Assembly (NCBI GenBank): GCA_949752745.1
Contig: OX457026.1
Coordinates: forward strand, 71,985,091 to 72,049,090
Source: Protula sp. h YS-2021
Lineage: Eukaryota; Annelida; Polychaeta; Sabellida; Serpulidae
Length of the DNA stretch: 64,000 nucleotides
Direction: 5' to 3'
Positions 14,318-27,997 of the stretch are shown here, one piece after another (position 1 is the first letter of the stretch; each line of letters begins with the position of its first letter). The position numbers were made by a program, and so were the translations under genes. The notes beneath the pieces were generated by a model. That model made no database searches. It had not been told where the DNA came from and saw nothing but the letters and a program-made list of their open reading frames with translations.

Positions 14318-16064
14318 ATGGCTGAACATTCTGCCACTTTCAAAGACATGTTACGAAGTAAAAATTTCCTGATTGCTGTTCTTTTTATCGTTGCAACAAG
14401 CATTTCTATCTGGCTTTTAAGTTTACCGACTCCAAACCTGCGGAATATAATGTCTCAGACGCACAAACAAATCGAAAGTCAAATTGAGAACTTAAAAAAT
14501 ATGAAGATAGAGAATTTTAAAAACATCAATGTGATGAGCAGAAATGAACAGCACTATGAGGAAAGAGAGCTGACGCTGGACGAGACGTACCTGGAGCTGC
14601 TTGGATTCACACACACCCCTCATTTATATCCAGGGGATGTTGGTCACGAGGACGCGATTCCTGTCGTTATAACTGGAGCAACAAATAAGAATTATCGCAC
14701 AGCCATTGAAGTGATCAATTCGGCCAAGAAGTATCTAGAAGGAAAAGAAGTGGTGGTTTTTGACCTGGGGATGGGTTCTTACGAACTTGTATCGGTATGC
14801 TTTATTGTATTTTATTTTTCTGTGTAATTTCTGTACCAATTCAGCCTTTATTGCTTTAAATTTAATTGACAATCTTTGCAATAATTATCGAGTGTTTACC
14901 TCCAAAGAATGTTAACTTTTATTAAAGCACTGCCAAGAAGTAACATGCAATATGTGTGGGCTGTTGTTTGTAAGGTATTCACTTCTGGGATCGATTCAAA
15001 CTATCCTTTAATCTGGCAGTGTCTATCCCGAATTTTCGTGAGGCAGTGTGGTTTTCCTTGCAGCTGAAGAAGCATTGTAACGTGACATTTAACTGCTCGG
15101 TGCGATCACTTGACTTCGACAAGTTTCCAAAGCACCTGAAGAATAAGAGCATCAAAGCATACCTTCCCATCGTCATTCAAGTGAGTGTCGGAAGTTATAG
15201 GGACACCATTTAAGTAGTCATTTGAATAAAGGGAACTACTGTAAAGACAGATTTTTTCAGAGTAATTTTAATACCCTGGAAATATTCTTCCCTATTTTAG
15301 GAAATCAGTTTATTACCAAAATACGTTTCTTAAGATGGTTAAAAAATTATTTCTTTACCAAAGTGACTGCAAACAGTGAAACTGAGAAATGAATTGATAA
15401 ATTTTCGCGATTGAGTCTGTATAGCAGTGTCTGACATCTGTAGCATATGGTATCGATTCTTGTTTTTAAAGCATTTGAATTGTGAATTCTTCAGACGGCG
15501 CTTATTGAGTATTCAGCCATAGTCTGGGTGTCGTCGGATTCCGCTGAGCATTTTATAACCGGTTCGCTGTCCGGCGTCTTGACAAGAGCAAATGAAACGG
15601 GTCTCGCAGCGTGGACCATCGAGTCCATGGAGCCCACGTCCGCATACACTCACCCGAAGATGTTCGAATATTTCAAAGCGGACCAGCGTCACTACTACTT
15701 TCACAGAATGGTCAACACGGACCATTTGGTGATTTTCAATACGCTGGATATCCACGAGAATTTGATGTTGCCGTGGGTGCAGTGCGCTCTCACAATCGAG
15801 TGTATCTGTCCAAAAGGAGCGCAGAGTGTTGGCTGCTACCACCAGCGGAAACCAAAATATCTATATTCTGGTTGTCATAAATTTGAAGTGTCAGCCTTCA
15901 ATGTGATACTGGGCCATATGTTCGATTTAGTGGACGACTTGTATATCACCGATGATCTGATATTTGGCTTAGAGACGGCTGTCTCAACAACGGCTGGTTA
16001 CAGCAAAGCTATTCCAAAATCAAAACCCTTAAAGAAATCCAAACTCGTGAGATCAATTTTGTGA
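14318..16064 (+). CDS. DUF1647-like type II membrane protein, 3 exons
   Basis: The exons 14318-14794, 15064-15180 and 15495-16064 join in phase 0 at S|GTATGC, CAG|CTG, CAA|GTGAGT and TTCAG|ACG, giving 387 residues. A short basic N-terminus precedes one hydrophobic segment at about residues 17-35 with no signal cleavage look, implying a type II Golgi/ER protein with a luminal domain. The luminal part has the DUF1647 pattern: VVVFDLGMGSYELVS, then LKKHCNVTFNCS, then IVWVSSDSAEHF, with paired cysteines (CALTIECICPKG) and several N-glycosylation sequons. DUF1647 is expanded in nematodes and molluscs and is suspected to be glycosyltransferase-like, but the reaction is unknown. An acceptor at 14230-14231 suggests an upstream 5' UTR exon. 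A four-codon upstream ORF (ATG at 14289) precedes the start. Confidence 0.8.
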
Positions 16065-17214
16065 GTATTGCGGAAACGATAATGTCATTTTTACTTGCTC
16101 ATCTCCTGTGCAATACTGAGGGTTGACCTCGTTTTTCTAGTCATTTTTACGTGGCGTCACTGAATGTACCAAGTTGTCAGGAGCGATTTGTGTGATGGTT
16201 CAGTCTAGTAAACTCACCGCCTTTATTTAGTCGTTGAACTTTTCGGTTAAACATAATAATTGTGTTTAGGAGGATGTTATAGACAATATACCACTACCTT
16301 TTAGTTGTTACGTACCGGTCAGTATTAAGTGGTTTTTAATGATTGTGTATTTAATGCGGGATTAATTACCAAATAGCATACAAAATCGGAGATGACCAGT
16401 TGCTATATACGTTGCCCGATGGTTTTTTTCTCTGCCGATGTGGAATCAAATTTTGACCTGGTGAAAATTATGGTGAGGTTTCTATATGGGCCAAAATTTG
16501 ATGTTAATAATTTCACGTCGCCATTTTTTTTTTTTTTTTGTATGATTGCTTTTGAGCTACGACGGGAGTTTATATTCAGGGGTAAGACACACGTGCACAC
16601 GGGCGGTTTTTGTTGTGAATCTCGCAAAAATCTGACAAAATATTGAAATTAACATGATCTTGATTTTAATGTGAATGTTTTTTTGAATACTGGAGAGGAA
16701 ATAATACCGCTTTCAAACACACACCGTGATAGTATTATTTGAACATTTGAGTCAGATAGAGGTGATTCTTTTGTCTTGAATCGTTGAAATAAAAGGTGTT
16801 CAAATTCTACAGTTTAGTGTCATCAAGGTATGTTGTTGAGAAATAAATGTTATTGAAGTTAATACCCAAATACTTTCCTTTAGAAGAATGTAAGTATTTT
16901 GCAGATCTCATCAGTAGTTTTTTTATCGGAAAAAGGTATGAAACTAGAAATGTGTCCGTTGGAGCACGCATGGCCCGCCTAAACCATTACATTCTGAAAT
17001 ATATCTATATATATTTTAAAGATGTAAGGCGAAGCATGTTTATCCCATCGACGAATTATCACAATATATCAAGAAGTCCATAAAAATGCAAATAAATCTC
17101 AACGAAACTATATCCAAACTACAGAGAAATCTACCATATAACTTAACGTTATACATGGCCTCTTCGAAATTGGTGAAATGTTTTCATCAGAAAGTTGGCC
17201 ATGCATAGATATAT
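16065..17214. other. Downstream of DUF1647-like gene, no gene recognised
   Basis: AT-rich sequence with poly-T at about 16525-16540. A 3' UTR and polyadenylation region are expected here; AATAAA motifs occur at 16789 and 16841, but I cannot choose between them. Open frames in this interval lack domains. Confidence 0.5.
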
Positions 17215-17750
17215 ACAGATATGTTTTAGATTGATCAAAGCAAAATCCTCGGACAACGCAAGTTTACAAAACCCATAAATTACGCTAACTCTTCGTTCTT
17301 GGCCTATGTTCGGACCTCTCTCACGGACCGACGTCGGCCCTCGGGGTAGGTGCACAACTAGGTCCAATGAGCTTTCGAGCCATATAAATTTCAGGTTGAT
17401 CGAAGCAAAACCCTGGGACAAATTCCGTTTGCAAACCCATAAATTAAGCTTACTATGCGTTTTAGGCCTATCTTTGGACCTCTCTCACGGATCCACGGAC
17501 CGGCCGACGCCGATCCAAAGGGAAGGTGCACAACAAGGCCCCATAAGCTTTCGATTCATCAAAGCAAAACCCTAGGATAAGTTCTGTCTACAAAATCCAA
17601 AAATTAAGCTAAATATGCGTTTTGGGTCTGTTCAGACCTCTCACGAACCGACCGACACCGGCCCAAAAGGGAGGTTCAGAACTAGGTCCCATAAGCTTTC
17701 AATCCATAGCAAAACCCTAAGACAAGTTCAGCCTACAAAACTCAGTCTAT
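17215..17750. repeat. Tandem repeat array, ~160 bp units
   Basis: About three diverged units. The marker GGACCTCTCTCACGGA-like segment recurs near 17312, 17476 and 17634 (spacings about 164 and 158). Each unit contains 'GATCAAAGCAAAACCCT', 'CAAAACCCATAAATTA' and a CCGACC-rich stretch. The layout resembles the core of bivalve pearl/HINE elements. Confidence 0.75.
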
Positions 17751-19587
17751 AAGTGTGCACGCACGCACAACGGGCGAAAAAATTTTTGCCGTTAAAATCA
17801 CCTTATTTCATCACAGAACCACGTTTCCAGGCATTACCTGAAATTTCGATTTTGGTCACGCACGCAAACACGGATAAGTCAATTACTACATGACCTCTGG
17901 CTTTCGCCGGGCGGGCCATAAAAACAAGAAAAAACGAAATAGAAATATGTATCTCGTTTTTAACCTTTATTTGATTTAAATCCCATAAGGCATCATACTT
18001 AAAACAGCACGAAAACAGTCTAGTTAATCTTACGCGCCTTCATATAATCTTTTTCTTAAAGTCTTGTGTGTATGTTAAAGAACGCTAACTAATCTATGTA
18101 CCTGCCACAGACAAACAAAATTTCAAGTTTCAAAAATTCGTACAAGCTCTAAAACGACGTTCTGTTGCACACCTCCTACGTCAGATTTTGCTCATTATAT
18201 GTGAACACACATGTGCATATTACATGCAGCACTTTTTGTTAAAAAAAAACCAAATTTAAAAAGTTCGTAAAACTCCCCAAAACCTGCATTCTGCAGTTCG
18301 GTTACACGACCAATATAGGAGTTGGCTCAATTTGTGCTATGCAGCATATACACGTGCAGTCACCGGTACACATTTTATTACAAATTACTCTGACTAAAGG
18401 CAGCCTCAATAACTACAATTTACTGTTTCGTTTATGCCATCAAAAACCTTCGGGCTACATAAAACTTCACCACTTCATGCAAAACTTAACAACAGAACTA
18501 AAACTCCGGTTTTAACGGTTCTACATCCAACTGTTGTTGTTAGTTCTCTAATTGTTCCAATGTGGAACTGCCATTGTTAGTTCTCTAACGCTATGTTTAG
18601 CACCTCTATTTTTTTTCTAAATATTATTCAGTTCTGCTTATAGAAAGCACTGCGGACACTTCGCGAATATTTGTAGGCCTCGTTTGATTGAGGCTGTGAA
18701 CGGTACTAACAACACACGATCAGCATTAAATACACACAGTTCGTATTCGATAACTCGAATCCTGCTGAACTGAAAATAAATCTTCAAAATATCGCATAAA
18801 CATACTATTTAACAAAAATAAACACAAAGTCCTACAACATGAATTTGTAGTTGCTACACACTACAGCGTGAACTATTAAAAGGTGTATACTTGTTCACAA
18901 AATATACGAAGTAATCAATAATAAATGAAGTAAACCCGAATGTTCACGTACATATCCCCAAACAAGTAGATCCTGTCTAATCCCAACCCTTGACATTTGC
19001 TCAGTTAACGCCCCACCCCCCCCCCGATAATATCTCCCTCCCATATTTGCTTATATATCACCACCAACCCCCATATTTGCTCATTTATCATATGTACAAG
19101 CAACCCCCCCCCCCCCTCAATCTAATACATGAGTGAGCGAAGTATTGTTGTTTACGTTTAGCAAACTCCGCTTAGTGGCTTGCTCCTAAGATCGTAACAG
19201 TACGAACACACACAAGTCCGATTTGAACTAGAAAACCAAATACGCATATGTACATAATTGGTCATTTTGAACTGTACATAATATTTATCGACTATAGAAT
19301 AACTGCAGCGTTTTTAGTATTGCGTATGCTCAAACCGCCATTTACTCCTTTGATGTGATGACCTGTTGCGATGCCTGTGGAATAAAACAAATTGTGACAT
19401 TGTTAATTGTGTTAGTCTGGTAAACAACTTACAAAGATTAAGCCGTTGTCAATTATTTTTCTAAATTTCTTGTGATAAAACATTTTATGACTACATTTTT
19501 TTGGCTGCTTTTTCGGACAAGGGTTTTGTTTGACTTGTAAATGCTGCAGAGTGGCGAGAATCTTTAAAAAATCAAATTGGTTCACTG
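17751..19587. other. Intergenic region 3' of MTHFR
   Basis: Two loosely related ~140 bp segments at about 18120-18250 and 18255-18390 suggest an old tandem element. C-runs of 10-14 bases occur near 19015 and 19105 around repeated 'CCATATTTGCTYAT' segments. It should include the 3' end of MTHFR, but I cannot place a poly(A) site. Confidence 0.5.
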
Positions 19588-22500
19588 TTACCGCTCTCTT
19601 ACCTGTGAGTCATTTTGAACCTCTGTCTCCTCACTTTGTGACGTCAGTGGAAAATCACCATAAAGAGTGCCATGCCTTTCCACCCTGGTCTTCAACATTT
19701 TGTTGACGATTCCAAATAGAGTGGTCTGTTTGGGAAAGTCATTGTCTACGAGATTGACCAGGCAGTAATTCTCTATAATGTAGTTTATGATTTGCCGTGA
19801 TTGTGAGTTCTCTTCATACAGCTTCCCCCACTGCTCTCGCCATAAACCAAACGCCTCATCCTGGAACGCAAAAATACCAATTTTCGCCTGCTTTTTGACA
19901 TTCTTTTTAGTTGGAAGAATCTCGGGTAATGACAGAAAAATATCACTTTTAAATATTTTATTTAAGGGAAAAATTATGAGCTTAGATTCTTTAACGGGAT
20001 TGGGACAAAAATCCACTTGACCATAACCACCCCCGAGTTGAAACCCCTCGCTAGTGCGAATACGAACGTGTCGGCAGAGGCGGGCGGGGCTTTCTAGATA
20101 ATGGCATGAGTGGTTAGTCATCTGGACACCCAACCATAGTTCATAACATATCACTAAATTTCTCTCACAGTTTTCTCCACACTGACAACCCTTTGAGCTA
20201 TACACTGACAACCCATTTTGTTTCCATCAACTTAAGTATGTGTGACATAAAAAAAAAATTTGCCATTGATTCCAGGGGAACGAATCAAATAAAATTCCAG
20301 CGTCATTTAACATACCCTCCAAAACTTGAACGCAATGGGATCAACCACCGTTGGTTGCAGGATCTCTTTGCCCGGGAAAACTCCCCACGTGACCGCTATG
20401 GGCTGATGTTCGTCGCAATTTGTAAAGTCTATTTCATCCTGTAAGAGACAAGAACAATTCTTTTATGCATTAAAACAAGTAAACTACGTTACTTCTTGTA
20501 TTTTTTGCTCCTGAAGAAATATGTAATAGGCAAAACAAAGTACCCGCAAAGACTTTTTTAATATTTTGCACAAAGTGGCAAAGATATAGGATTCTCCAAG
20601 TACCTGAAAAACACTGCGTAGATAAAGCTGACAGCCTTGCTAAAGAAAAAACATCTATAAAAACCCAGTTATTGGAGCTGTCAAATCTTTCAGGCTGCAC
20701 TTTAGGAAAACTTGACTTCTGACGAATAACTGCGCACGCCCTGGTCGAATAACATTCAGAGAAAGACCATGAAATAGTTATTCATGGCTTTTGAACTCTG
20801 ATGCCTTCAGTGCAATTTTCGCCATCACTACACAAAGTCAAGCATTAAATAGAAAGCATTTATTTGGTGCCTCTGTTAATCACATATAGATAATAATATG
20901 TAAGAAATAATAGATACGAACCTTACAGCTGAGTATGTGGTAGTTAACCTGAGGGTTGTAGGCAAGAATCTCCTTTAAAATCTCGACGTTTTCCTTGGAC
21001 GTGAAAAACTCTAAATAAGCCTGGAATAGAATAAAATTTTGTGAGTAAAGGACTAAATAACACAGTAACTACGCACTTCAAAGCTTTCAGCCCTGCACGG
21101 ATAACATTAAGTGCATTGCGCTCAGACAATAATACTTCATGTATGTCACCGGGACCCTTTAGATTGCATTCATTTCTAATGTGAACACAAGGTACCATGT
21201 GCCGCCCGGGACAGACTCGGAAAGACCATAATCTGGCACGCCCACCACCCCTACCCCACTCCCTCCCGGGCATTCGTTATTTTACTGTTGCTTTAAACGT
21301 GATTTCTCAGACATTAAATTCTACCATTTAAAAGAACTCTAAACGTACTTTTTCAATACATGTATTTTACTTTACTTGTATGAACACCACACAACGACTT
21401 CCCATTGAGATATCATCTGAATGAAGACATGCGATCACTTTGTTTTCAAGGACAATAAGACACATATTGCCTTCATATAAAAACCACTCCCCGAAGTTCT
21501 CAGTTGAATGCCCATAATGGAGGATGGAACTGTTGGGCTCTTACTGGAATTAGACTATTTTTACGTTTACTTAGGTTTAATGGATGTGGGAAAACATGCG
21601 TTTAGAATCCCATTGCCTCATTCCATTTTAAATTAAAGCGCGCGGCTTTTACGATTTATACATTCAGATATTTTCTTTGTCAATAAATAAAAGTATCTAC
21701 CCCTAGGTAAAAATCGTTACATTATAACAATAAAAATTACCGTTTCTTGAATATTTCGGGAAATATTTTTGATAAATTTAAGTTAAGAACTGATCGCCCC
21801 GTTTCAAACAACTTTCAGGTTAACACTAACCTCACAATTGCTAACACACATGATTTCATTATGTTCATTATGGCAGATATTACTGAGTTGCAACGAGAAG
21901 AAAAAAACCAGTTTCACAAATGAAATGCTCATTACATTTTGAGCTAGAAATATCTCCGCTGAAAACATGATACAATGATATCAAAAGCATTGTCTAACAA
22001 AAAAAAATATTGTACCAACTTCTCATACAGAGTCAAGCTTTAGTCTATTATTAATATAAAACTTCAATTTCAATCTACCTTTTTATGAACCAACATGGTG
22101 TAGATTCAGGCCTAATAATAAAAATACTTAAAATAAATTTATTGCTGAGTGCATCTCCAACAAGACTTTCTCTAAAACGAGAAGTTGGTTGGTAAATTTA
22201 ACTATTAAACATTGCTTGATACCAAAATCGATACTTGAAATTACCTTCCAACGATACTGAGCATTAGTTCAAGCCAGACACATTTGAATACTGGAACACC
22301 AGAAAACCTGGTATACATAGTCTTGGGTTAGTTCGATACAATACTAAAGTCTCTTTTTTTTAACAGTCAATAATTATTTTAATGATAAATATTAGCTATT
22401 CTAATTCAGCAACAAGCTTTCCTTTTTTATAATTAACACACACATTAAAAATTCAACCAAAAATCACAAATGCAACTAGAACGGCCAGGACCGACATATC

Positions 22501-25500
22501 CCCCGTGGAACCTGCAGCCTATACTTTTACAACAGCCAATGGTTTGTTTCCCAGTTTCTATAGAACATACTTTATATCATAAGCCTACACGTTGAAGCCA
22601 TTCAAAACTAAACTGCAGATAAAAAGCTAAAGAAAAATTTCACTATTCTGTTGCTTATGAATGCAACGCATTATTATATACCTTGTAAGTCATTAAAGAT
22701 ACAAGTCTTTGTATGCATAGTGCTGGACATTTTCGACATGCACAGCCAATTTAAACAGTTATGAAACGACTAGTTTGTTTTTAAACCTTTTGAAGGATCA
22801 GATTTCGTAGTCATTATTTGCATATTTCACAAAGTTCCCCCTAAACTCTGATAAAGAAAGTCCTTAAAAAGTTTCCCTCGATTTTTAGAGTCCAATTATA
22901 GATTTCGCCATTTCAAACCAAATTTGATTTTTCTTTGCAAAAGAAGTTTATAAAATATCACTTTCCAAATTTTGACACCGACGGACGCTCTGACAGACCT
23001 TAGCTACATCCTCCACGGGAGACAAGTAACCAACACATCAATAAAACACATACTGAATGCGAAAATACAACTGAAATGGTAATAATTAAGACGAACCATA
23101 CATGCCGAAACTCCTTTTCTCCACAGCTGCCTCAACCCTAAAGCACAGTGCACGTTTATTTATGCCAAGTTATTTTTTAGCAGACATTTAAAGAACGTGG
23201 CTATTCGATTCCAAATCTTTTGAGATATTTTTTAATCTCAGAATAATATATTCCAGTTTCTTTCTATGTGGAGTAAGTCCAGGATTCTACTTAACATACA
23301 TCTGACTGTGTGATAATTAGCAGAGAGTGACTTACTTTGAGTAAACCTTCAGGTCAACATTTTCGTCACTGGTCAATAATATATTCATGCAGACTCGAAA
23401 TAAGTAAACGTATGGTTTGTTACATAACTTAAGTGGCGTTTTGATTACAATTACAATATCCATCGACTTTTGCGTTCTGGTCAATATTGAAAAATTATTG
23501 ATTTGGAAATCAACCAATCAGATTGCAGCATTCAGCCAAGTGATGTAACAATACTTCGTGTTGACTCAAAATAAGACAATATCTGCCAAATGTACAGCCT
23601 ATCCGGAATTTTTTTTTTAGTCGAAGTTTTGAAGATTACATAAGGTAGTGAAACTCGCAACTTTTTCTGAAGTTGCTTTCAGCATACCAAGATTCGAAGT
23701 AGAATCCAAAGAAATAATAAATGCACACAAACAAAGTCTACGTCACCAACAAAATGTATGACTTCAGCACTGTTCCAGGGTACGTTCACTGAATTAAATA
23801 ATTTTTTTGTTTTGTCCCCTTCACAAAAAAAACAAAAGACGCTGCGGGTCAATGTGGTTAGTAGTAGACCCATATCAATGCCAACGATGCGCACATACAG
23901 TTTAGTTTAGATTAATCACAGTAATAATTTATTCCGCAGTAAAAAATGCCAAAACTATATTTCAATAGAGATGTCAACTAAAGACGCTGTATTTAGCCAC
24001 GAGTTAAACTAAAGACGCTGTATTTCGCCACGAGTTGTTAATGTTCCCAGAACAGTGATGAGTTCATGGCGTAAAGTGCACCGGTGAAATAGCCACGTTT
24101 TGCAAATTATCCCTGACATAGAAGTTGGCATTGTCCCTTCAAGCTTCTGGTAAAATAAATGTGCGATCCCCAACCCCTTTATGAAAGTCAAGACAATTTC
24201 TTGAAGAAAAGGGATTTCAATAAGACAGAAGATATCCCTAGTCTCTCACCTCACTTTACAGTTGTCACTGGACAACATTTTGTTTTGTTGATGACCAAGC
24301 CGCTCTCGCTAGAGATACGTCACGACACTAATCAGCACCGATATTTGCAGGTTAGTGCGCAGAACATCCCCTTTTTAGTGCATATGTTTCTTCAAAAGAG
24401 AGCTGCATATTTTTTGCCTGTAGAGGTACACTGATTCTTCTCCCCAATCGAACTACTGAACTGAAAATTTGTACCGATAATCCAAAATGAAAAGTGAGAG
24501 ACTAGAAAAAGTTGAAAACAAGAAATCATCCAACAACGCGGAAAATCAACTATACCTTCTGGTAAATATAACCGCCCGAGTTACCCCAGCCGAAAACGGG
24601 GTCGGTGGAGGGAACGCCGTTAGCGTTTGGTTGTGAATTCGTTGTGAGAACACCCTGTCTGTTTATGACGCTCAGCTGGTCTGCTATCTGCGCCGTCTCT
24701 TCCGCAATGACGTCATCACTCCAAGGCGTCTGTGTTACCTAAACAGTTGGTGAATCGGTTAAGCTTTTGGAAACCAGGCCCACAGCTAACAACTTCATCC
24801 TTAAAGCGACAAATATTTCATTTTTTAAGTTCTTTTCTTCTAAATTTCAAAATTCCGTCTCTGGAACACTGGGGTATGAAAGCAATGCCAACTAAGCACT
24901 TCGAAACGCCCCTTAACGAAAATACTCATATGCTTACATTCAATTTGGGCGGTCGCAAGAACAGTGTAAAAAACTGGGTAACATGATGTTTTACCATTGC
25001 CCTCATTACCTTGTAGCCCTTGTTGTTCACACCACCACTGATGTAGTTGGCAAACATATTCCACACGTCCTGTTCACTCTCCAGTTCCTCCCCCCACATC
25101 CTCAACAATTCCTCTTTAGGGGAGCTCTTTTTTAAGTAAAATAAGTAGTAATCTTCCAGTTCCCCGAACGAAGCCGAAGACGTGCTCCCCCACCGTCCGT
25201 TCGGATATTCGTCCCAGTCCGATGTCCTAAACACATAACTTTTAGGCCGGGAGCTCCAGAAGATGGGACGCACATCCTCCTTGCACCGGGCATGGTTAGC
25301 CGTGGTTTTCCAGGGCAGGGGACGATGTACTTCATCGCACCACAGGCCCAAGCGTTTTAAAATGGCAATGGTGGCTATTTCACGATTTAATGTATAAAAA
25401 TGTAGGCCGGTCACAATCCCGCTGTCGAGTAAAACTCGGCAATGATCCACGGCTAAATCGACGCCATAGTTTCTTATAGCCTCATCGTTGTCTTTTATCG

Positions 25501-27460
25501 GGTTGATGGCATCGAGAATCTCTTGAGGAACTTCTAATCGCGATAGCTTCACGATATGGCGCAGTGACTGATATGCCTGCAAAGCAAAACACAAACAGAA
25601 TCGCTGAAATACGAACTCGATTTCTTTAGAAACTGGATGTCTTGGAGACGGTTCACTCTGTAACAAACATACTATAAAAATATATCTTCCATGTTTTCTT
25701 TAAAAAAAAAAAACAACGGCTTTAAGATGTGTTTTATTTTTGCAGCTATATAAAAATACACTTGACATGCGAAATAAGAGATAAGTTCGTAATAGGTGTT
25801 TATTTCCAACTTCTGATACTTCAGCTGTTTGTCGGTCTAAATACTTCGCACAAAATAATTAGGCCGAGTATCACCATTATTATCAGCATAGCGTCCACAT
25901 AGCAACGAAGTATAAATGTTTAATTGTTATCTTGAAAACCGTTCACGCCCGCACTCCGAATGCATACGTCACAGACGCTTAAGTTCAAAATAGCTCACTT
26001 ACCACACTGCGTGTGTGTATGTGATGAGGTGATCTCAAAAACTGCCAGTACAAGTGCGTGCGTACTAAATGAACAGCTGTCTTGTTGAAATGACTTACCT
26101 GGATGGGGAGTATTCCTGGAATGATTGGTACGTCAATGCCGATAGCTCTGCAGTCCTTTTCAAATTTCAGGAATGTACGGGGATTAAAGAACAGCTGTGT
26201 GATTATGAAGTCTGACCCAGCGTCCACCTTCTCTTTTAGGTGTATCAAGTCTTCTTCGTAGCTCTGACAGTCAGGGTGGCCGGATGGGTATCCTTTGTTT
26301 ACAAATAAACAAGCACCTCTGACGACAGTTGAAATACGATACATACGATATTTTGGCAGGCTACACCTCGTTAAATGAAACTGTCTTTAAGTTACTTTCA
26401 AATATCCAAACTGTTCAACACACCAATTGATTTTTTTCCATAAGAATTTATGTCCATTTGCACAAACGAATTACACAAACTCTTGGGGATGGAGCCATGC
26501 AGCCAAAATGTTACATTTGACTCTCACACCGCCTAAATACAATTAAACGTTAAAACCTCACGACCTGGAACTCGGTCTTGTTTATTCCTTTATTATACAC
26601 ACTCCGTGAAAAAATTCCCATTGTAGAAACTTCATTGGGTTCTTCCCTGATGATATCGATAAGACATTAACTTGTGTAGCACTTATTACGTAAAGCTGCC
26701 ATTTTCTTACAAGCACCCATGGCATTACAGGTCCGCTCACCTGCCACACAAATGACAAAATAGTTCCCAAATTCGCTCCGAATATGCCGCACCAAGTCAG
26801 TGGCGTAGTTGAATCCATTCTCCTGCTTTTTCCACTCTTCTTCTTGCAAAGGTGGATCTGTCCACAGTGAAATTTGACAACAGTGAACTCAGAAAGCCAC
26901 CAGACTATTCTACCATAAATTTACTGATGAAAGAGCCTGCATAATTAACCAAAACAAAATGAGATATTTACATTTAGAAAAACAATCTGTAATCATACCA
27001 GCGGCAACTACTTATTTCAAGTTATACGAACACATAAAAAGTATCAAAGTAAAACGAATACTCGGAGAAGAAAACAGACCTCCCCTCAGGGCAAGAATGT
27101 TCCTAATGCCCAGTTCTTTGGCCCTATTCAAATGAGCTGTTAGTTGTTCTTTGGTTTGTCCGTAACACGTGATGTGCAGCATGGTCTCAATGCCGCTGTA
27201 GTTGAGCATGGCTGTGGCAATCATGCTGGAGCTTGTTGGCTTGTCAGAAATGGGATCACCAGCCGGATGCCACGTGACGTCACAGAACAGAGGCTTTCCG
27301 GCACCGAAGCGATCGAATCTGAAAGTTTACAAACCAAGTATTACTGGCAGGGACTGCAGCAAAAAGAAACATATCATTATACTTCAACTACATTTGACTT
27401 TTTGCCCAAAAAGTATCTTATGCCGCATTTCTTTCTTTTCTTCTTCTTCTTCTTCTTCTT

Positions 27461-27491
<31 letters not shown>

Positions 27492-27964
27492 TTATTATTA
27501 TTATTATTATCAGTACAAACAAATATGAACTTTTGAAACGTCGTATAAATGTCGGATTTAGTCGCGATTTAGACCTGAAACCGACGTCATTCCAATGTTC
27601 TTTTTCGGCATTTTCCCAAATAATAAATGTTTCTTTTGCAAAGGTTATATTACAAGTATATTATATTATTACAATTTATAATTACAAAATGCATGTTACC
27701 CTCCTAACTATATCAGAATTGTTTTGCTGTGTTTGTTACAGCCATAGGAGAATTCTGACATTGAAAACCCGACGTCGGTTCCATTTCATACAGAACTAAA
27801 ACCTGACGTCGGATTGACATCGGAATCCGACGTCATTCTGACGTTGAAAAAAAGACGTCGGTTCCATTTCATATACAACCAAAACCGGCATATCAGTCCG
27901 ACGTCGGAAACGTCGGGTCATGACGTCGACCCGAGGTCATTCCGACGTCTTAATGTTTTCTGGG

Positions 27965-27997
<33 letters not shown>

